A stretch of 64,000 bases of DNA from Catenuloplanes niger (GTDB lineage: Bacteria; Actinomycetota; Actinomycetes; Mycobacteriales; Micromonosporaceae), in contig NZ_JAVDYC010000001.1 in assembly GCF_031458255.1 (NCBI RefSeq), forward strand, positions 3,977,001-4,041,000, written 5' to 3'. The notes beneath the pieces are model-generated. The model saw nothing but the letters and a program-made list of their open reading frames with translations, was not told where the DNA came from and made no database searches. The position numbers and the translations under genes are program-made. Shown piece after piece: positions 15,879-24,640 of this stretch. Within the stretch, counting starts at the first letter, position 1; each line of letters begins with the position of its first letter.

Positions 15879-16946
15879 GTGGCGACATTGGCTGAGGCAA
15901 CAGTCGACCTGGGTGCGATCGCGCACAACACCCGGGTGCTCAAGCGCGCCATGGGCGACGCCGGCCTGATGGCGGTCGTGAAGGCCGACGGTTTCGGGCA
16001 CGGCGCCGTGCCCACCGCGCGCGCCGCGGTCGCGGCCGGCGCGGACTGGCTGGGCGTCACCTCCGCGACGGAGGCGATGGAACTGCGCGAGGCCGGGCTG
16101 GACGCGCCGCTGCTGGCGTGGATGTGCGGGCCGCAGGACGACCTGGCCGCGCTCGCCGAGGCGAACGTCACGCTCTCCGTGGCCACCCTTCCCCACCTGG
16201 ACGCGATCGCGGCCGAGGCGGCGCGGCGCGGCGTCGCGCTGGACGTGCACATCAAGGCGGACACCGGGCTCAGCCGGGGCGGCGCCACCCGGGACACCTG
16301 GCCGGAGCTGTTCGGCTGGGCCCGCAAGTACGAGTCGGACGGGCAGATCCGGGTCCGCGGCCTGTGGTCACACCTGGCGCACGCGGAGGACCCGGCCGCC
16401 GAGAGCCTGGTCGCGCAGCAGAGCGCGTTCGCGGAGGCGATCCGGCTGGCCCGGGCGGCCGGGCTGACCCCGGACGTGCTGCACCTGGCGAACTCGGCCG
16501 GCATCCTGCAGGTGCCGTCCGCGCGCTTCGACCTCGGCCGGGCCGGGATCGCGTTGTACGGCGTACCGCCGGTGCCGGGGGTCGATTCCGGTCTTCGGCC
16601 GGCGATGACCGTGCGCGCACGCGTGGTGCAGGCGGGGGACGGCCGCGCGGTGCTGCCGCTCGGTTTCGGCTACGGTGTCCCGCGCGGGCTCGGCGGCGTG
16701 GCCGAGGTGCTCATTCACGGCGTGCGCCGGCCGATTCTCGGTCCGGTGTCGATGGATCACCTGATCATCGACATCGGCGAGCTGCCGGTCACCGAGGGTG
16801 ATGAGGCGGTGCTGTTCGGCCCCGGCGCGCACGGTGAACCCACCGTCGCCGAGCAGGCCGAGCACGCCGGAACGAACGCTCACGAACTTCTCACCGGCAT
16901 CGGCGTGCGGCTACCCCGACGCCATCTTCTACACACGGAGGCCTGA
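15879..16946 (+). CDS. alr: Alanine racemase
   Basis: 355 residues from GTG 15879 with GGAAGGG immediately upstream. Fold-type III PLP enzyme. The lysine forming the Schiff base is in LMAVVKADGFGHGAVPTARA (about residue 34). The domain-closing segments HIKADTGLSRGG, VRGLWSHLAHAEDP and LHLANSAGILQVP are typical. The C-terminal beta domain carries the catalytic Tyr region and the SMDHLIIDIG motif (usually SMDQ). It converts L-Ala to D-Ala for peptidoglycan. It is followed 3 nt later by ddl, so the two steps are co-expressed. The His in SMDH is a small departure from the usual Gln. Confidence 0.95.
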   Translation: MATLAEATVDLGAIAHNTRVLKRAMGDAGLMAVVKADGFGHGAVPTARAAVAAGADWLGVTSATEAMELREAGLDAPLLAWMCGPQDDLAALAEANVTLSVATLPHLDAIAAEAARRGVALDVHIKADTGLSRGGATRDTWPELFGWARKYESDGQIRVRGLWSHLAHAEDPAAESLVAQQSAFAEAIRLARAAGLTPDVLHLANSAGILQVPSARFDLGRAGIALYGVPPVPGVDSGLRPAMTVRARVVQAGDGRAVLPLGFGYGVPRGLGGVAEVLIHGVRRPILGPVSMDHLIIDIGELPVTEGDEAVLFGPGAHGEPTVAEQAEHAGTNAHELLTGIGVRLPRRHLLHTEA

Positions 16947-16949
16947 ACC

Positions 16950-18056
16950 TTGACCGAGCGTGGGAAGACCCGCATCGCCGTGATCTTCGGCGGCCGCAGT
17001 GGCGAGCACGACGTGTCCTGCAAGTCCGCGCTGAGCGTGATGCAGCACCTGGACCGCGAGCGCTACCAGGTGGTGCCGGTCCGGATCACGATCGACGGCG
17101 TCTGGGTCGTCGGCCAGGACGAGCCGGACACGGCCGCGACGCTCGACCTCGACGGGCTGCTCGCGCAGACCCGCGAGGAGGACGGCGCGGTCCACCCGCT
17201 GCCGATCAGCAGCATCTCCCAGGCGCTCGCCGCGCTGCGCGACGTGGACGTGGCGTTCCCGTGCCTGCACGGCCCGTACGGCGAGGACGGCACCATCCAG
17301 GCGCTGCTGGAGCTGGCCGGCCTGCCCTACCTGGGCAACGGCGTGCTGGCCAGCGCGGTCTCGATGGACAAGGAGTTCACCAAGAAGATCCTGGTCTCCG
17401 AGGGCATCGAGGTCGCGCCCGGCGTGGTGCTGCGCCACCGGGACGAGACCGTCAGCGAGGCCGACCGTGAGCGTCTCGGCCTGCCGGTCTTCGTGAAGCC
17501 GTCGCGCGCCGGGTCGAGCATCGGCGTGTCCCGCGTCGACGACTGGGCCGACCTGGACGCCGCGGTCGAGCTGGCCCGCCGCAGCGACCACAAGGTGCTG
17601 GTCGAGGCCGCGGTGCCGGGCCGCGAGGTGGACATCGGCGTGCTCGAGTTCCCGGACGGGCGGGTCGAGGCCGGGCCGTCGCTGGAGATCCGCGTGCCGG
17701 ACGGCTTCGAGTTCTTCGACTTCGAGGCGAAGTACACCGACGTCGGCACCGTGTTCGAGATCCCGGCCAAGCTCTCCCCCGAGGTCACGGCCGCGATCGA
17801 GGAGTGCGCGGTGACCGCGTTCCGCGCGCTCGACTGCAGCGGGCTGCTGCGTGTCGACTTCTTCCTGCGCGAGACGCCGGACGGCGTGGTGCCGGTGATC
17901 AACGAGGTGAACACGTTCCCCGGTTTCACCTCGATGTCGCAGTTCCCGCAGATGTGGGCCGCGGCCGGGGTGAGCTACGCCGAGCTGCTGGACGTGATGG
18001 TGGAGACCGCGCTGCTCCGCCAGCACCCGACGCCGACGGTGCCGCTGTCCGAATGA
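16950..18056 (+). CDS. ddl: D-alanine--D-alanine ligase
   Basis: 368 residues. The start is TTG 16950, with GGAGG 8 nt upstream inside the 3' end of alr. ATP-grasp enzyme: IAVIFGGRSGEHDVSCKSA, VAFPCLHGPYGEDGTIQALLELAGLPYLGNG, VKPSRAGSSIGVSRV, the omega-loop FFDFEAKYTDVG and the metal-binding VINEVNTFPGFTSMSQFP. The EAKY omega-loop pattern is that of D-Ala-D-Ala ligases rather than D-Ala-D-Lac (VanA) ligases, so ordinary dipeptide synthesis is expected. Together with alr it makes D-Ala-D-Ala for lipid-linked peptidoglycan precursors. Confidence 0.95.
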   Translation: MTERGKTRIAVIFGGRSGEHDVSCKSALSVMQHLDRERYQVVPVRITIDGVWVVGQDEPDTAATLDLDGLLAQTREEDGAVHPLPISSISQALAALRDVDVAFPCLHGPYGEDGTIQALLELAGLPYLGNGVLASAVSMDKEFTKKILVSEGIEVAPGVVLRHRDETVSEADRERLGLPVFVKPSRAGSSIGVSRVDDWADLDAAVELARRSDHKVLVEAAVPGREVDIGVLEFPDGRVEAGPSLEIRVPDGFEFFDFEAKYTDVGTVFEIPAKLSPEVTAAIEECAVTAFRALDCSGLLRVDFFLRETPDGVVPVINEVNTFPGFTSMSQFPQMWAAAGVSYAELLDVMVETALLRQHPTPTVPLSE

Positions 18057-18080
18057 GCCGCACCGCGTCGAACCGGCGTA

Positions 18081-18097
18081 TATCACCGGTCGTGATA
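18081..18097. promoter_or_regulatory. Possible operator before the AAA-HTH gene
   Basis: Inverted repeat TATCAC-CGGTC-GTGATA, 8 bp before the AAA ATPase start and just after the ddl stop. It could be a repressor site or part of a promoter; no regulator can be assigned. Confidence 0.35.
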
Positions 18098-18105
18098 ATC
18101 GACGC

Positions 18106-20070
18106 ATGATGCACACGGTCGCGCGGCTCGCGGAACGCCTGCGGGCCGCTCGGCAACAGTCGTTCGTCGGCCGGCGCGCCGAGCTGACCGGTTTCCGCGA
18201 CGCGCTCGCCGCCGCCCCCGGCGCGTACGCCGTGCTCTATCTGCACGGTGCCGGGGGCGTCGGCAAGTCCACGCTGCTGCGTCGCTTCGCGGACGAGGCC
18301 CGCGACGCCGGCCGCGCCGTGGTGGAGATCGACGGTGGCTCGATCGAGCGGTTCGAGGCAGCGACCGTCACCGAGGGTTCGGTGCTGCTGGTCGACGCGT
18401 TCGAGCGGTCCCGGCACCTCGAGGGCTGGCTGCGCGAGACGTACCTGCCGAAGTTGCCGGCCGGCGCGGTCGCGGTGCTCGCCGGCCAGGAACCACCCGA
18501 CCCGCTCTGGGCGTCCGACGTCTCCTGGTCCGGCCTGCTGCGCGTCTCATCGCTCGGCGACCTGGAACCGGACGAGGCGGTCGAGCTGCTGCGGCTGCGC
18601 GGCGTGCCGGAGTCGCAGCACGAGGCGGTGCTGGCGTTCGCCGGAGGTCATCCGCTCGCGCTGAGCCTGGCCGCGTCGTCGGCCGCCCGGGAGTCGCCCG
18701 CTCGCTGGGTGCCGACCCGGGACGTGCTGACCACGCTGATCGACCAGCTGGTCGGCGAGGTGCCGTCGCCCGCGCACCGGCTCGCGCTGGAGGTCTGCGC
18801 GCACGTCCAGAGCACCACGGAGGAGTTGCTGCGCTCGGTGGTCGGCGACCAGGCCGCCACCGTCTTCGACTGGCTGCGGCGGCTGCCGTTCGTCGAGTCC
18901 GACCGGTACGGCCTCCACCCGCACGGCGTGGTCCGCGGCGCGATCGAGGCGGACCTGCGCTGGCGCGACCCGCAGGGCTACGAGCGGTTGCACCACCAGC
19001 TCGCCACGCACATCCTGGACCGGGCCCGGACCGCGTCCGGCGAGGTCGTGCAACCGGCCATGCGCGCGCTCTGGCACCTGCTGCGCGCGAACGAGGTGCT
19101 CGGCCCGTTCGTGTCCGCGCGCGGCGACGACGCGGTGCGGGTCGAACCCCTCAACGTTCGCGACCACCCGGCGGTACGCCGGATGAGCCCGTCCGGCGTG
19201 CTCGACTTCTGGCTGGAGCGGCGGCCGGAGGCGTTCACCGCCTATCGCCGCGTCTCGGACGGCGCCCTCATCGCGTACTCCGCCCAACTGCGCCTGCCCG
19301 AGCCCGACCCGGTCGAGCTGGCCGCCGACCCGGCCGTGGCGCTCGCCTGGGCCGCGACCGAGACCGCGCCGCCCCGGCCCGGCGAGCACCTGCTGGTCGC
19401 CCGCTTCGCACACCCGCCGATCGACCAGCGCCCACGCGAGGCCGGGATGCTGATGCAGATGCGGGTGCTGGAGGCCTGGATCAGGTCCGCCCGGCTGGCC
19501 TGGTCGTTCGTGGTCGTCCCGGAGCCCGATCGGGTGCTGCCGCTGATGACGTTCACCGACCACCACGCGGTCCCGGGCGGCGACCGCATCATGATCGACG
19601 GGCAGCCGCACGGCGTGTTCGGCCACGACTGGCGTGCGCTGCCGGTCGACGCGTGGATCACCGCGCTGAACGCGCGCCTGCTGTTCGGGCCGGACGCGCG
19701 GCCGGGCCGGCCCGCGTTCACGGTGCTGTCCCGCGCGGACTTCGACGCCGCGGTCCGGGACGCGCTGCGCAACTGGCACCTGCCGGACGCGCTGGAGAGC
19801 AACCCGCTGCTGCGCACGCACCTGATCGGCGACCGCGGCGGCAACCCGGTGCAGACGCTGCGCGACCTGATCGTCGAGGCGGTCGACGCGCTGCGCGACG
19901 ACACCCGCGAGGGCAAGCTGCACCGCGCGCTCGCCACCACGTACTTCCACCGGGCGCCCACCCAGGAGGCGGCGGCGGAGAAGCTCGGGGTGCCGTTCAG
20001 CACGTACCGGCGGCACCTCACCCGCGGCGTCGAACGGGTGGCCGAACGGCTGTGGCAGCTGGAAGTCTGA
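18106..20070 (+). CDS. AAA/STAND-type ATPase with C-terminal HTH
   Basis: 654 residues from ATG 18106. The N-terminal AAA domain has FVGRRAELTGFRDALAA, Walker A YLHGAGGVGKSTLLRRF and a Walker B-like VLLVDAFERSRHLE, plus a winged-helix-like region (about 180-300). The middle (about 330-560) is of unknown fold. The C-terminus ends in APTQEAAAEKLGVPFSTYRRHLTRGVERVAERLW, a sigma-region-4-like HTH. The layout resembles signal-dependent regulators with ATP-driven switching. The bacteriophytochrome gene starts 5 nt after its stop, so both are likely in one transcript and the ATPase may be a regulator or output partner of light sensing (inference). Exact family not recognised. Confidence 0.8.
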   Translation: MMHTVARLAERLRAARQQSFVGRRAELTGFRDALAAAPGAYAVLYLHGAGGVGKSTLLRRFADEARDAGRAVVEIDGGSIERFEAATVTEGSVLLVDAFERSRHLEGWLRETYLPKLPAGAVAVLAGQEPPDPLWASDVSWSGLLRVSSLGDLEPDEAVELLRLRGVPESQHEAVLAFAGGHPLALSLAASSAARESPARWVPTRDVLTTLIDQLVGEVPSPAHRLALEVCAHVQSTTEELLRSVVGDQAATVFDWLRRLPFVESDRYGLHPHGVVRGAIEADLRWRDPQGYERLHHQLATHILDRARTASGEVVQPAMRALWHLLRANEVLGPFVSARGDDAVRVEPLNVRDHPAVRRMSPSGVLDFWLERRPEAFTAYRRVSDGALIAYSAQLRLPEPDPVELAADPAVALAWAATETAPPRPGEHLLVARFAHPPIDQRPREAGMLMQMRVLEAWIRSARLAWSFVVVPEPDRVLPLMTFTDHHAVPGGDRIMIDGQPHGVFGHDWRALPVDAWITALNARLLFGPDARPGRPAFTVLSRADFDAAVRDALRNWHLPDALESNPLLRTHLIGDRGGNPVQTLRDLIVEAVDALRDDTREGKLHRALATTYFHRAPTQEAAAEKLGVPFSTYRRHLTRGVERVAERLWQLEV

Positions 20071-20075
20071 GGGGT

Positions 20076-22301
20076 GTGAACAACAACGGATCATGGCTTT
20101 CCGAGCGGACGGTCGCCGCGGAACGGGCGGCCGGCGCCCCGTTCGACCTCTCCGCGTGCGTGCGGGAGCCGATCCACCGGCTCGGCGGCATCCAGTCCTA
20201 CGGCGCGCTGATCGCGCTGCGGGACGACACCATCGAGGTGGTCAGCGACAACGCGTCCCAGCTGCTCGGTCCGGGCGCGGTGGTCGGCGCACCCGTCTCC
20301 GGCCTGCTCTCCGGGGCGGCGACGGCCGCGCTGGCCGCGTTGGCCGACGCGGACACCGGGCAGACCGCGATGATGCCGGTCGCGCTGGACGGCCGCCCGT
20401 TCGACGTCACCGTGCACCGCTCCGAGGGGCTGCTGGTGCTGGAGTTCGAGCCGGCCGCGCCGGTCACCACGCCGTTCACCATGTTCTACGCGCCGATCCG
20501 GTCCGCGCTGGTCCGGCTGCAGGCGGCCACGACCGTGGTGGAGGCCGCGCGGGCCGCGGTCCGCGAGGTGCGCGCGATCACCGGCTTCGACCGGGTGGTG
20601 GCGTACCGGTTCGAGTCGGTGGACGGGCCCGGCGAGGTGATCGCGGAGGAGACGGCCGACGGGCAGGAGCCGTGGCTCGGCCTGTGGTTCCCGGCGACGG
20701 ACATCCCACCGCAGGCCCGCCGGCTCTACGAACGGAACTGGATCCGGGTGATCGCGGACGTGGACGACACGACCGCGCAACTGCTCCCCGCGGCCGCACC
20801 GCCGCTCGACCTGTCCCTGTCGGTGCTGCGCACCGTCTCCCCGTACCACCTGGAGTATCTGCGCAACATCGGCGTCGCGTCGTCGATGTCCGTGTCGTTG
20901 CTGGCCGGCGGCCGGCTCTGGGGCCTGATCGCCTGCCACGGGAGCACCCCGACGACGCTCGGCCCGCAGCTGCGCGCCGCCTGCGAGTTCTTCGGCGTCG
21001 CACTGTCCCTGCACCTGACCGCGCTGCGCGAGCGCGACGACACCGTCGCCCGGGAACGGGCCCGCACCGTCATCGCCCGGCTGATCGAGCCGATCGCGGA
21101 CAGCATGGTCAGCGGCTGGTCCGACCCGGCCGGCCTGGACCAGGTCGTCGAGTCCGACGCGGTCGCGGTGCGCCTCAACGGCCGCACCACCGTGCACGGC
21201 GCCGCACCCGGCCGGGAGGCACTGGACGCGCTCTGGGCCGCGCTGCCGCCGTCCACCGTCGGCGAACCCTGGCACAGCGACCGGCTCGGCGAGGACCTGC
21301 CCGCGATGGCGCCGTTCACCGGCGCGATAGACGGCGTGCTCGTGCTCCCGCTGAGCGACACCGGCGACCGGGTCGTCTGGCTGCGCCGCGAACGCACCGT
21401 GCCGCGCCGCTGGGCCGCGGACCCGGCCCGCCCGGTGGTGCTCGGCCCGCACGGCGAGCGGCTGACACCACGCGGCTCCACCGCGGTCTTCCTGGCCACG
21501 GTACGCGGCCGGAGCGCGCCCTGGACCACCACCGACCTGGCGATGTCGGTCGAGCTGGGCCGCGCGATCCTGCAGGTCGCGCTCGCGCACACCCGCCGCC
21601 TGTCCAGCCTGAACACGGAACTCAGCCGCAGCAACGTCGACCTGGACTCGTTCGCGCACGCGGCCGGGCACGACCTCAAGGAACCGCTGCGCGGCATCGC
21701 GAACCAGGCCGCGTTCCTCATCGAGGACAACACCGACGGCATGGACGAGACGACCGCGCGCCGCCTCGCCTCCATCCAGCGCCTCGCCACCCGGATGGAC
21801 GAGCTGCTCAACGCGCTCCTCTACTACTCCCGCCTGGGCCGCACCGACCTGCACCGCGACCGGATCGACCTGGACGCGGCCGTGGCCCGGGCCACCGAGA
21901 TCGCCGGCCCGCGCCTGGAGGAGGAGTCGGTCCGGGTCACCGTGGCCCCGTCCGGCACGCTGCTCGCCGACCCGGTCCTCTTCGACGAACTACTGGTCAA
22001 CCTGCTCGTCAACGCGGCCAAGTACGCCCGCCCGGACGGCCCGCGACACGTCGAGATCGCCACCGCGGAGATCAACGGCGAACCGGCCCTGATGGTCCGC
22101 GACAACGGCATCGGCATGCCCGGCCACCTACGCGAACAGGCCTTCGAACTCTTCCGCCGCATCCACCCCCGCGCCCCCGGCGTCGACGGCTCCGGCGCCG
22201 GCCTCGCCATCGTCCGCCGCATCGCCGAACGCCACGGCGGCCACGCCTGGGCCGACGAGTCCCCCGGCGGCGGCACCACCATCTGGACCACCTTCCCCTG
22301 A
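20076..22301 (+). CDS. Bacteriophytochrome sensor histidine kinase
   Basis: 741 residues from GTG 20076 with GAGGGG directly before it. Domain order is PAS-GAF-PHY-HisKA-HATPase. The biliverdin-attaching Cys is present at about residue 28 (SACVREPIHRLGGIQSYGAL). The GAF motif PATDIPPQARRLYERNWIRVI keeps the chromophore Asp of the usual PASDIP. The SPYHLEYLRNIGV motif supplies the pyrrole-contacting His. The kinase has the H-box SFAHAAGHDLKEPLRGIANQ, N-box ELLVNLLVNAAKYA, G1 DNGIGMP and G2 GSGAGLAIVRR. It should autophosphorylate in a red/far-red-dependent way in the cytoplasm. It follows the AAA-HTH gene by 5 nt. A PP2C phosphatase and an Rcp1-type receiver lie downstream beyond a tRNA. Confidence 0.95.
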   Translation: MNNNGSWLSERTVAAERAAGAPFDLSACVREPIHRLGGIQSYGALIALRDDTIEVVSDNASQLLGPGAVVGAPVSGLLSGAATAALAALADADTGQTAMMPVALDGRPFDVTVHRSEGLLVLEFEPAAPVTTPFTMFYAPIRSALVRLQAATTVVEAARAAVREVRAITGFDRVVAYRFESVDGPGEVIAEETADGQEPWLGLWFPATDIPPQARRLYERNWIRVIADVDDTTAQLLPAAAPPLDLSLSVLRTVSPYHLEYLRNIGVASSMSVSLLAGGRLWGLIACHGSTPTTLGPQLRAACEFFGVALSLHLTALRERDDTVARERARTVIARLIEPIADSMVSGWSDPAGLDQVVESDAVAVRLNGRTTVHGAAPGREALDALWAALPPSTVGEPWHSDRLGEDLPAMAPFTGAIDGVLVLPLSDTGDRVVWLRRERTVPRRWAADPARPVVLGPHGERLTPRGSTAVFLATVRGRSAPWTTTDLAMSVELGRAILQVALAHTRRLSSLNTELSRSNVDLDSFAHAAGHDLKEPLRGIANQAAFLIEDNTDGMDETTARRLASIQRLATRMDELLNALLYYSRLGRTDLHRDRIDLDAAVARATEIAGPRLEEESVRVTVAPSGTLLADPVLFDELLVNLLVNAAKYARPDGPRHVEIATAEINGEPALMVRDNGIGMPGHLREQAFELFRRIHPRAPGVDGSGAGLAIVRRIAERHGGHAWADESPGGGTTIWTTFP

Positions 22302-22625
22302 CCGCCGGTCAGGGTGCCGCGGCATCGGGAGCTCGTGTTGCCCGCGCTCGTGGCGGGTTGCCGGTGCTCGCCGAGTGGCCGCTCGCCGTCGACCTGCCCG
22401 AGGCGGAGGAGATGGCGAGCGCGGCCGGAACCACGCGTACGTTCGCCACGACCGCGGCCCGGCGCCGGCGAGGTGTCGCTCGGCACCAGCGGCCGGCTCG
22501 TGCCGATGACCGCGGAGGAACAGATCGCGGTGTCCGGCACGGTGCCGGGCGGTCCGGTCCGGGTCGACGTGGTGGCCATGGCCGGGAAGGACCTGCCCGG
22601 TTCTGCGGGACCACCCGCGGAACCG

Positions 22626-22703
22626 GCAGGGAGGCCGCCCGCGGCCGAGCGGTGCCCGCGGGAGCACTGGGAAGGTGCCCACGCCGGGAGCGGGAAGATC
22701 AAG
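22626..22703 (+). repeat. Dispersed intergenic repeat, copy A
   Basis: About 78 bp: GGAGGCCGCCCGCGG..., CCCGCGGGAGCA..., GGTGCCCACGCCGGGAGCGGGAAGATC. It is close to identical with the inverted copy at 25025-25111 and shares core blocks with 29979-30044 and 59931-60012. It sits between the phytochrome gene and the tRNA. Confidence 0.75.
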
Positions 22704-22715
22704 ATCTTGATCTTC
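22694..22715 (-). terminator. 22-bp perfect palindrome 3' of tRNA-Lys
   Basis: GAAGATCAAGA followed by its exact complement. It starts 2 nt after the CCA end of tRNA-Lys (minus strand), so it would fold into a hairpin just downstream of the tRNA. It is A/T-rich for this genome. Terminator or processing signal is inferred. Confidence 0.5.
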
Positions 22716-22717
22716 GG

Positions 22718-22792
<75 letters not shown>

Positions 22793-22987
22793 GCGGCTGT
22801 CAGGGTACCTGCGACACCCGGACCGCGCCTAAACCATATCGCCATGAGCGGAACACGCGGCTGGAGCGGTGTTTCGACACGTCTGTGAGCGGTCACATCG
22901 TTAGTTGTCGGTTGGCAACGATCGACGGGATATCGTGCCGGCCGTGCGGCCAGTACATTACTGAGCGTACCGGCGGAGGTGATGAGC

Positions 22988-24640
22988 GTGGGCGACGGCG
23001 ACCAGGCCTGGGCTGGTGCGCTGCACCGGCTGTGGCGGGCCACCGGGGCCATCACCGACCGCGAGGAACTGGCCGAGCTGGTCCTTCCGCCGCTGCAGGC
23101 GCAACCCGGCGTGGTGGCGGTGTGGGGGTTGCGGCACCGGGTGAGCGACGGCGGGATCGCCGAGTACCGGTGGACCGGCGTGCCGCTGGAGACGGGCGAC
23201 GACCGGGCGCTGGCCCGGCGGATGGCGCTGTGGCAGGACGGTGACGCCGTGGTCGTGCGGGAGCCGGTGCACGGCGCGAACCGCGTGATCGTGGCCGGTT
23301 TCGAGGTCACCGGAGAGGCCGCGGGCACGATCCAGCTGCTGGTCGACGACACGGCCGACTTGGACCGGCTGACGACGCGCCTCTGGCAGGTGGTCGACGT
23401 CACGCGGGAGGCGATCGCCCGGCTGCGCCGCCGCCGCGCCGACGACGAGCAGCAGATCCGGGACGCACTGCTGGCCGAGGCGTCGCTGCAGATGGACGCG
23501 GTGCTGGATCCGGGCCAGACGATGCACCGGGTGGCGCGGATGACCGTCCCGGCGATCGCGGAGGGCTGCCTGGTCTTCTCCTGCGAGGGCCGCGAGCTGA
23601 TGCTGCGCAGCGCGGTGCACGTGGACATGCGCCGGATGGCCGCGCTGCTGGCCGACGAGGCCACCGCCCACGACCTGCGCGCCCTGGCCGAGCGGGCCGT
23701 TTCCGGGCAGGCCGAGCGCCTCGAGCCGGCCGACGCGGAGAAGGTCGGCGCCCGGCTGCTGCACGCGCAGGTGATGCGGGCGCGCGACCGGGTCCTGGGC
23801 GTGCTGCTGTTCTTCTTCGACCGGGACGAGACCCGGGTGCCGCACGCGTCGTTCCTGCGGGACCTGGCGCAGCGGGCCGCGCTCGCCGTGGACAACAGCG
23901 AACTCTACGAGTCGCGCCGGCGCGAAGTGGTCACGCTGCAGGAACATCTGCTGCCGGGCCGCCTGCCGGAGGTGCCGGGCATGCGGGTGGCGGCCGCCTA
24001 CGCGGTCGGCGACCGGGCGCTGGACGTCGGCGGCGACTTCTACGACCTGGTGGTCCGGTCGAACGGCGTGGTGGCCGCGCTGATCGGTGACGTCTGCGGG
24101 CGTGGTGCGGCCGCGGCCGCGCTGACCGGGATGTCCCGGCACACGCTCGGCACGCTGCTGCAGGAGCGCGTGTCGCCGGCCCGCGCGCTGAGCCGGCTCA
24201 ACGCGGGCCTGCGCCGCGACGGCTCCTGGCGGTTCGTCACCGCGGGCGTGGCACTGCTGCGCGAGACGCGCGCGGGCCTGAGCGTGCAGTGGACGTCCGC
24301 CGGCCATCCGGCGCCGATGGTGCTGCACCGGGACGGCCGGGTGACGCCGGGCCGCGGCGGCGGGCTGGCGCTCGGCATCATCGACGAGGCCCGGCTCGGC
24401 CGGTCCCGGCTGATGCTGGCGCCCGGCGACACGCTCCTGATGTTCACCGACGGCCTGACCGAGAGCCGCGACCGCGCCGGCCGGATGTTCGAGGACGTGG
24501 CGCTGCACGAGACCGCGCGCCGCCTCCGCGACCTCCCGGTCGACGAACTGGTGCGCGAACTGAGTCAGGCGGCCAAGGATTTCGGCGCGACCGGGGCCGA
24601 CGACATCGCCGTCCTGGCGATCAGAGCGGAGCAGCGGTGA
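22988..24640 (+). CDS. SpoIIE/RsbU-type PP2C serine phosphatase with GAF-like sensor region
   Basis: 550 residues. The start is GTG 22988, because a full-length Shine-Dalgarno (GGAGGTGAT, 22975-22983) lies 4 nt before it; the earlier GTG/ATG at 22979-22982 overlap that site. The first ~310 residues contain a helical lead and a GAF-like domain. The C-terminal PP2C domain has the metal-binding LDVGGDFYDLV, IGDVCGRGAAAA, LLMFTDGLTESRD and ATGADDIAVLAI motifs. RsbU-like enzymes dephosphorylate anti-sigma antagonist proteins and so control a sigma factor. It overlaps the following response-regulator gene (GTGA). With the phytochrome upstream, a light- or stress-signalling unit is likely; the target anti-antagonist is not in this window. 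Confidence 0.92.
   Translation: MGDGDQAWAGALHRLWRATGAITDREELAELVLPPLQAQPGVVAVWGLRHRVSDGGIAEYRWTGVPLETGDDRALARRMALWQDGDAVVVREPVHGANRVIVAGFEVTGEAAGTIQLLVDDTADLDRLTTRLWQVVDVTREAIARLRRRRADDEQQIRDALLAEASLQMDAVLDPGQTMHRVARMTVPAIAEGCLVFSCEGRELMLRSAVHVDMRRMAALLADEATAHDLRALAERAVSGQAERLEPADAEKVGARLLHAQVMRARDRVLGVLLFFFDRDETRVPHASFLRDLAQRAALAVDNSELYESRRREVVTLQEHLLPGRLPEVPGMRVAAAYAVGDRALDVGGDFYDLVVRSNGVVAALIGDVCGRGAAAAALTGMSRHTLGTLLQERVSPARALSRLNAGLRRDGSWRFVTAGVALLRETRAGLSVQWTSAGHPAPMVLHRDGRVTPGRGGGLALGIIDEARLGRSRLMLAPGDTLLMFTDGLTESRDRAGRMFEDVALHETARRLRDLPVDELVRELSQAAKDFGATGADDIAVLAIRAEQR

Larger units (their letters stand above)
22302..22717. other. Intergenic region after the bacteriophytochrome
   Basis: No intact gene. 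Fragments with coding-like composition appear on the plus strand (for example VLAEWPLAVDLPEAEEMASA near 22360 and GRLVPMTAEEQIAVSGTVPG near 22490) but in different frames, so a decayed gene is possible. The right end holds one copy of the dispersed repeat (22626-22703) and a perfect palindrome next to tRNA-Lys. Confidence 0.4.

Noticed and set aside
16950-18056. VanA-type D-Ala-D-Lac ligase
   Set aside because: The omega-loop reads FDFEAKY as in D-Ala-D-Ala ligases, and no vanH or vanX gene is next to it.
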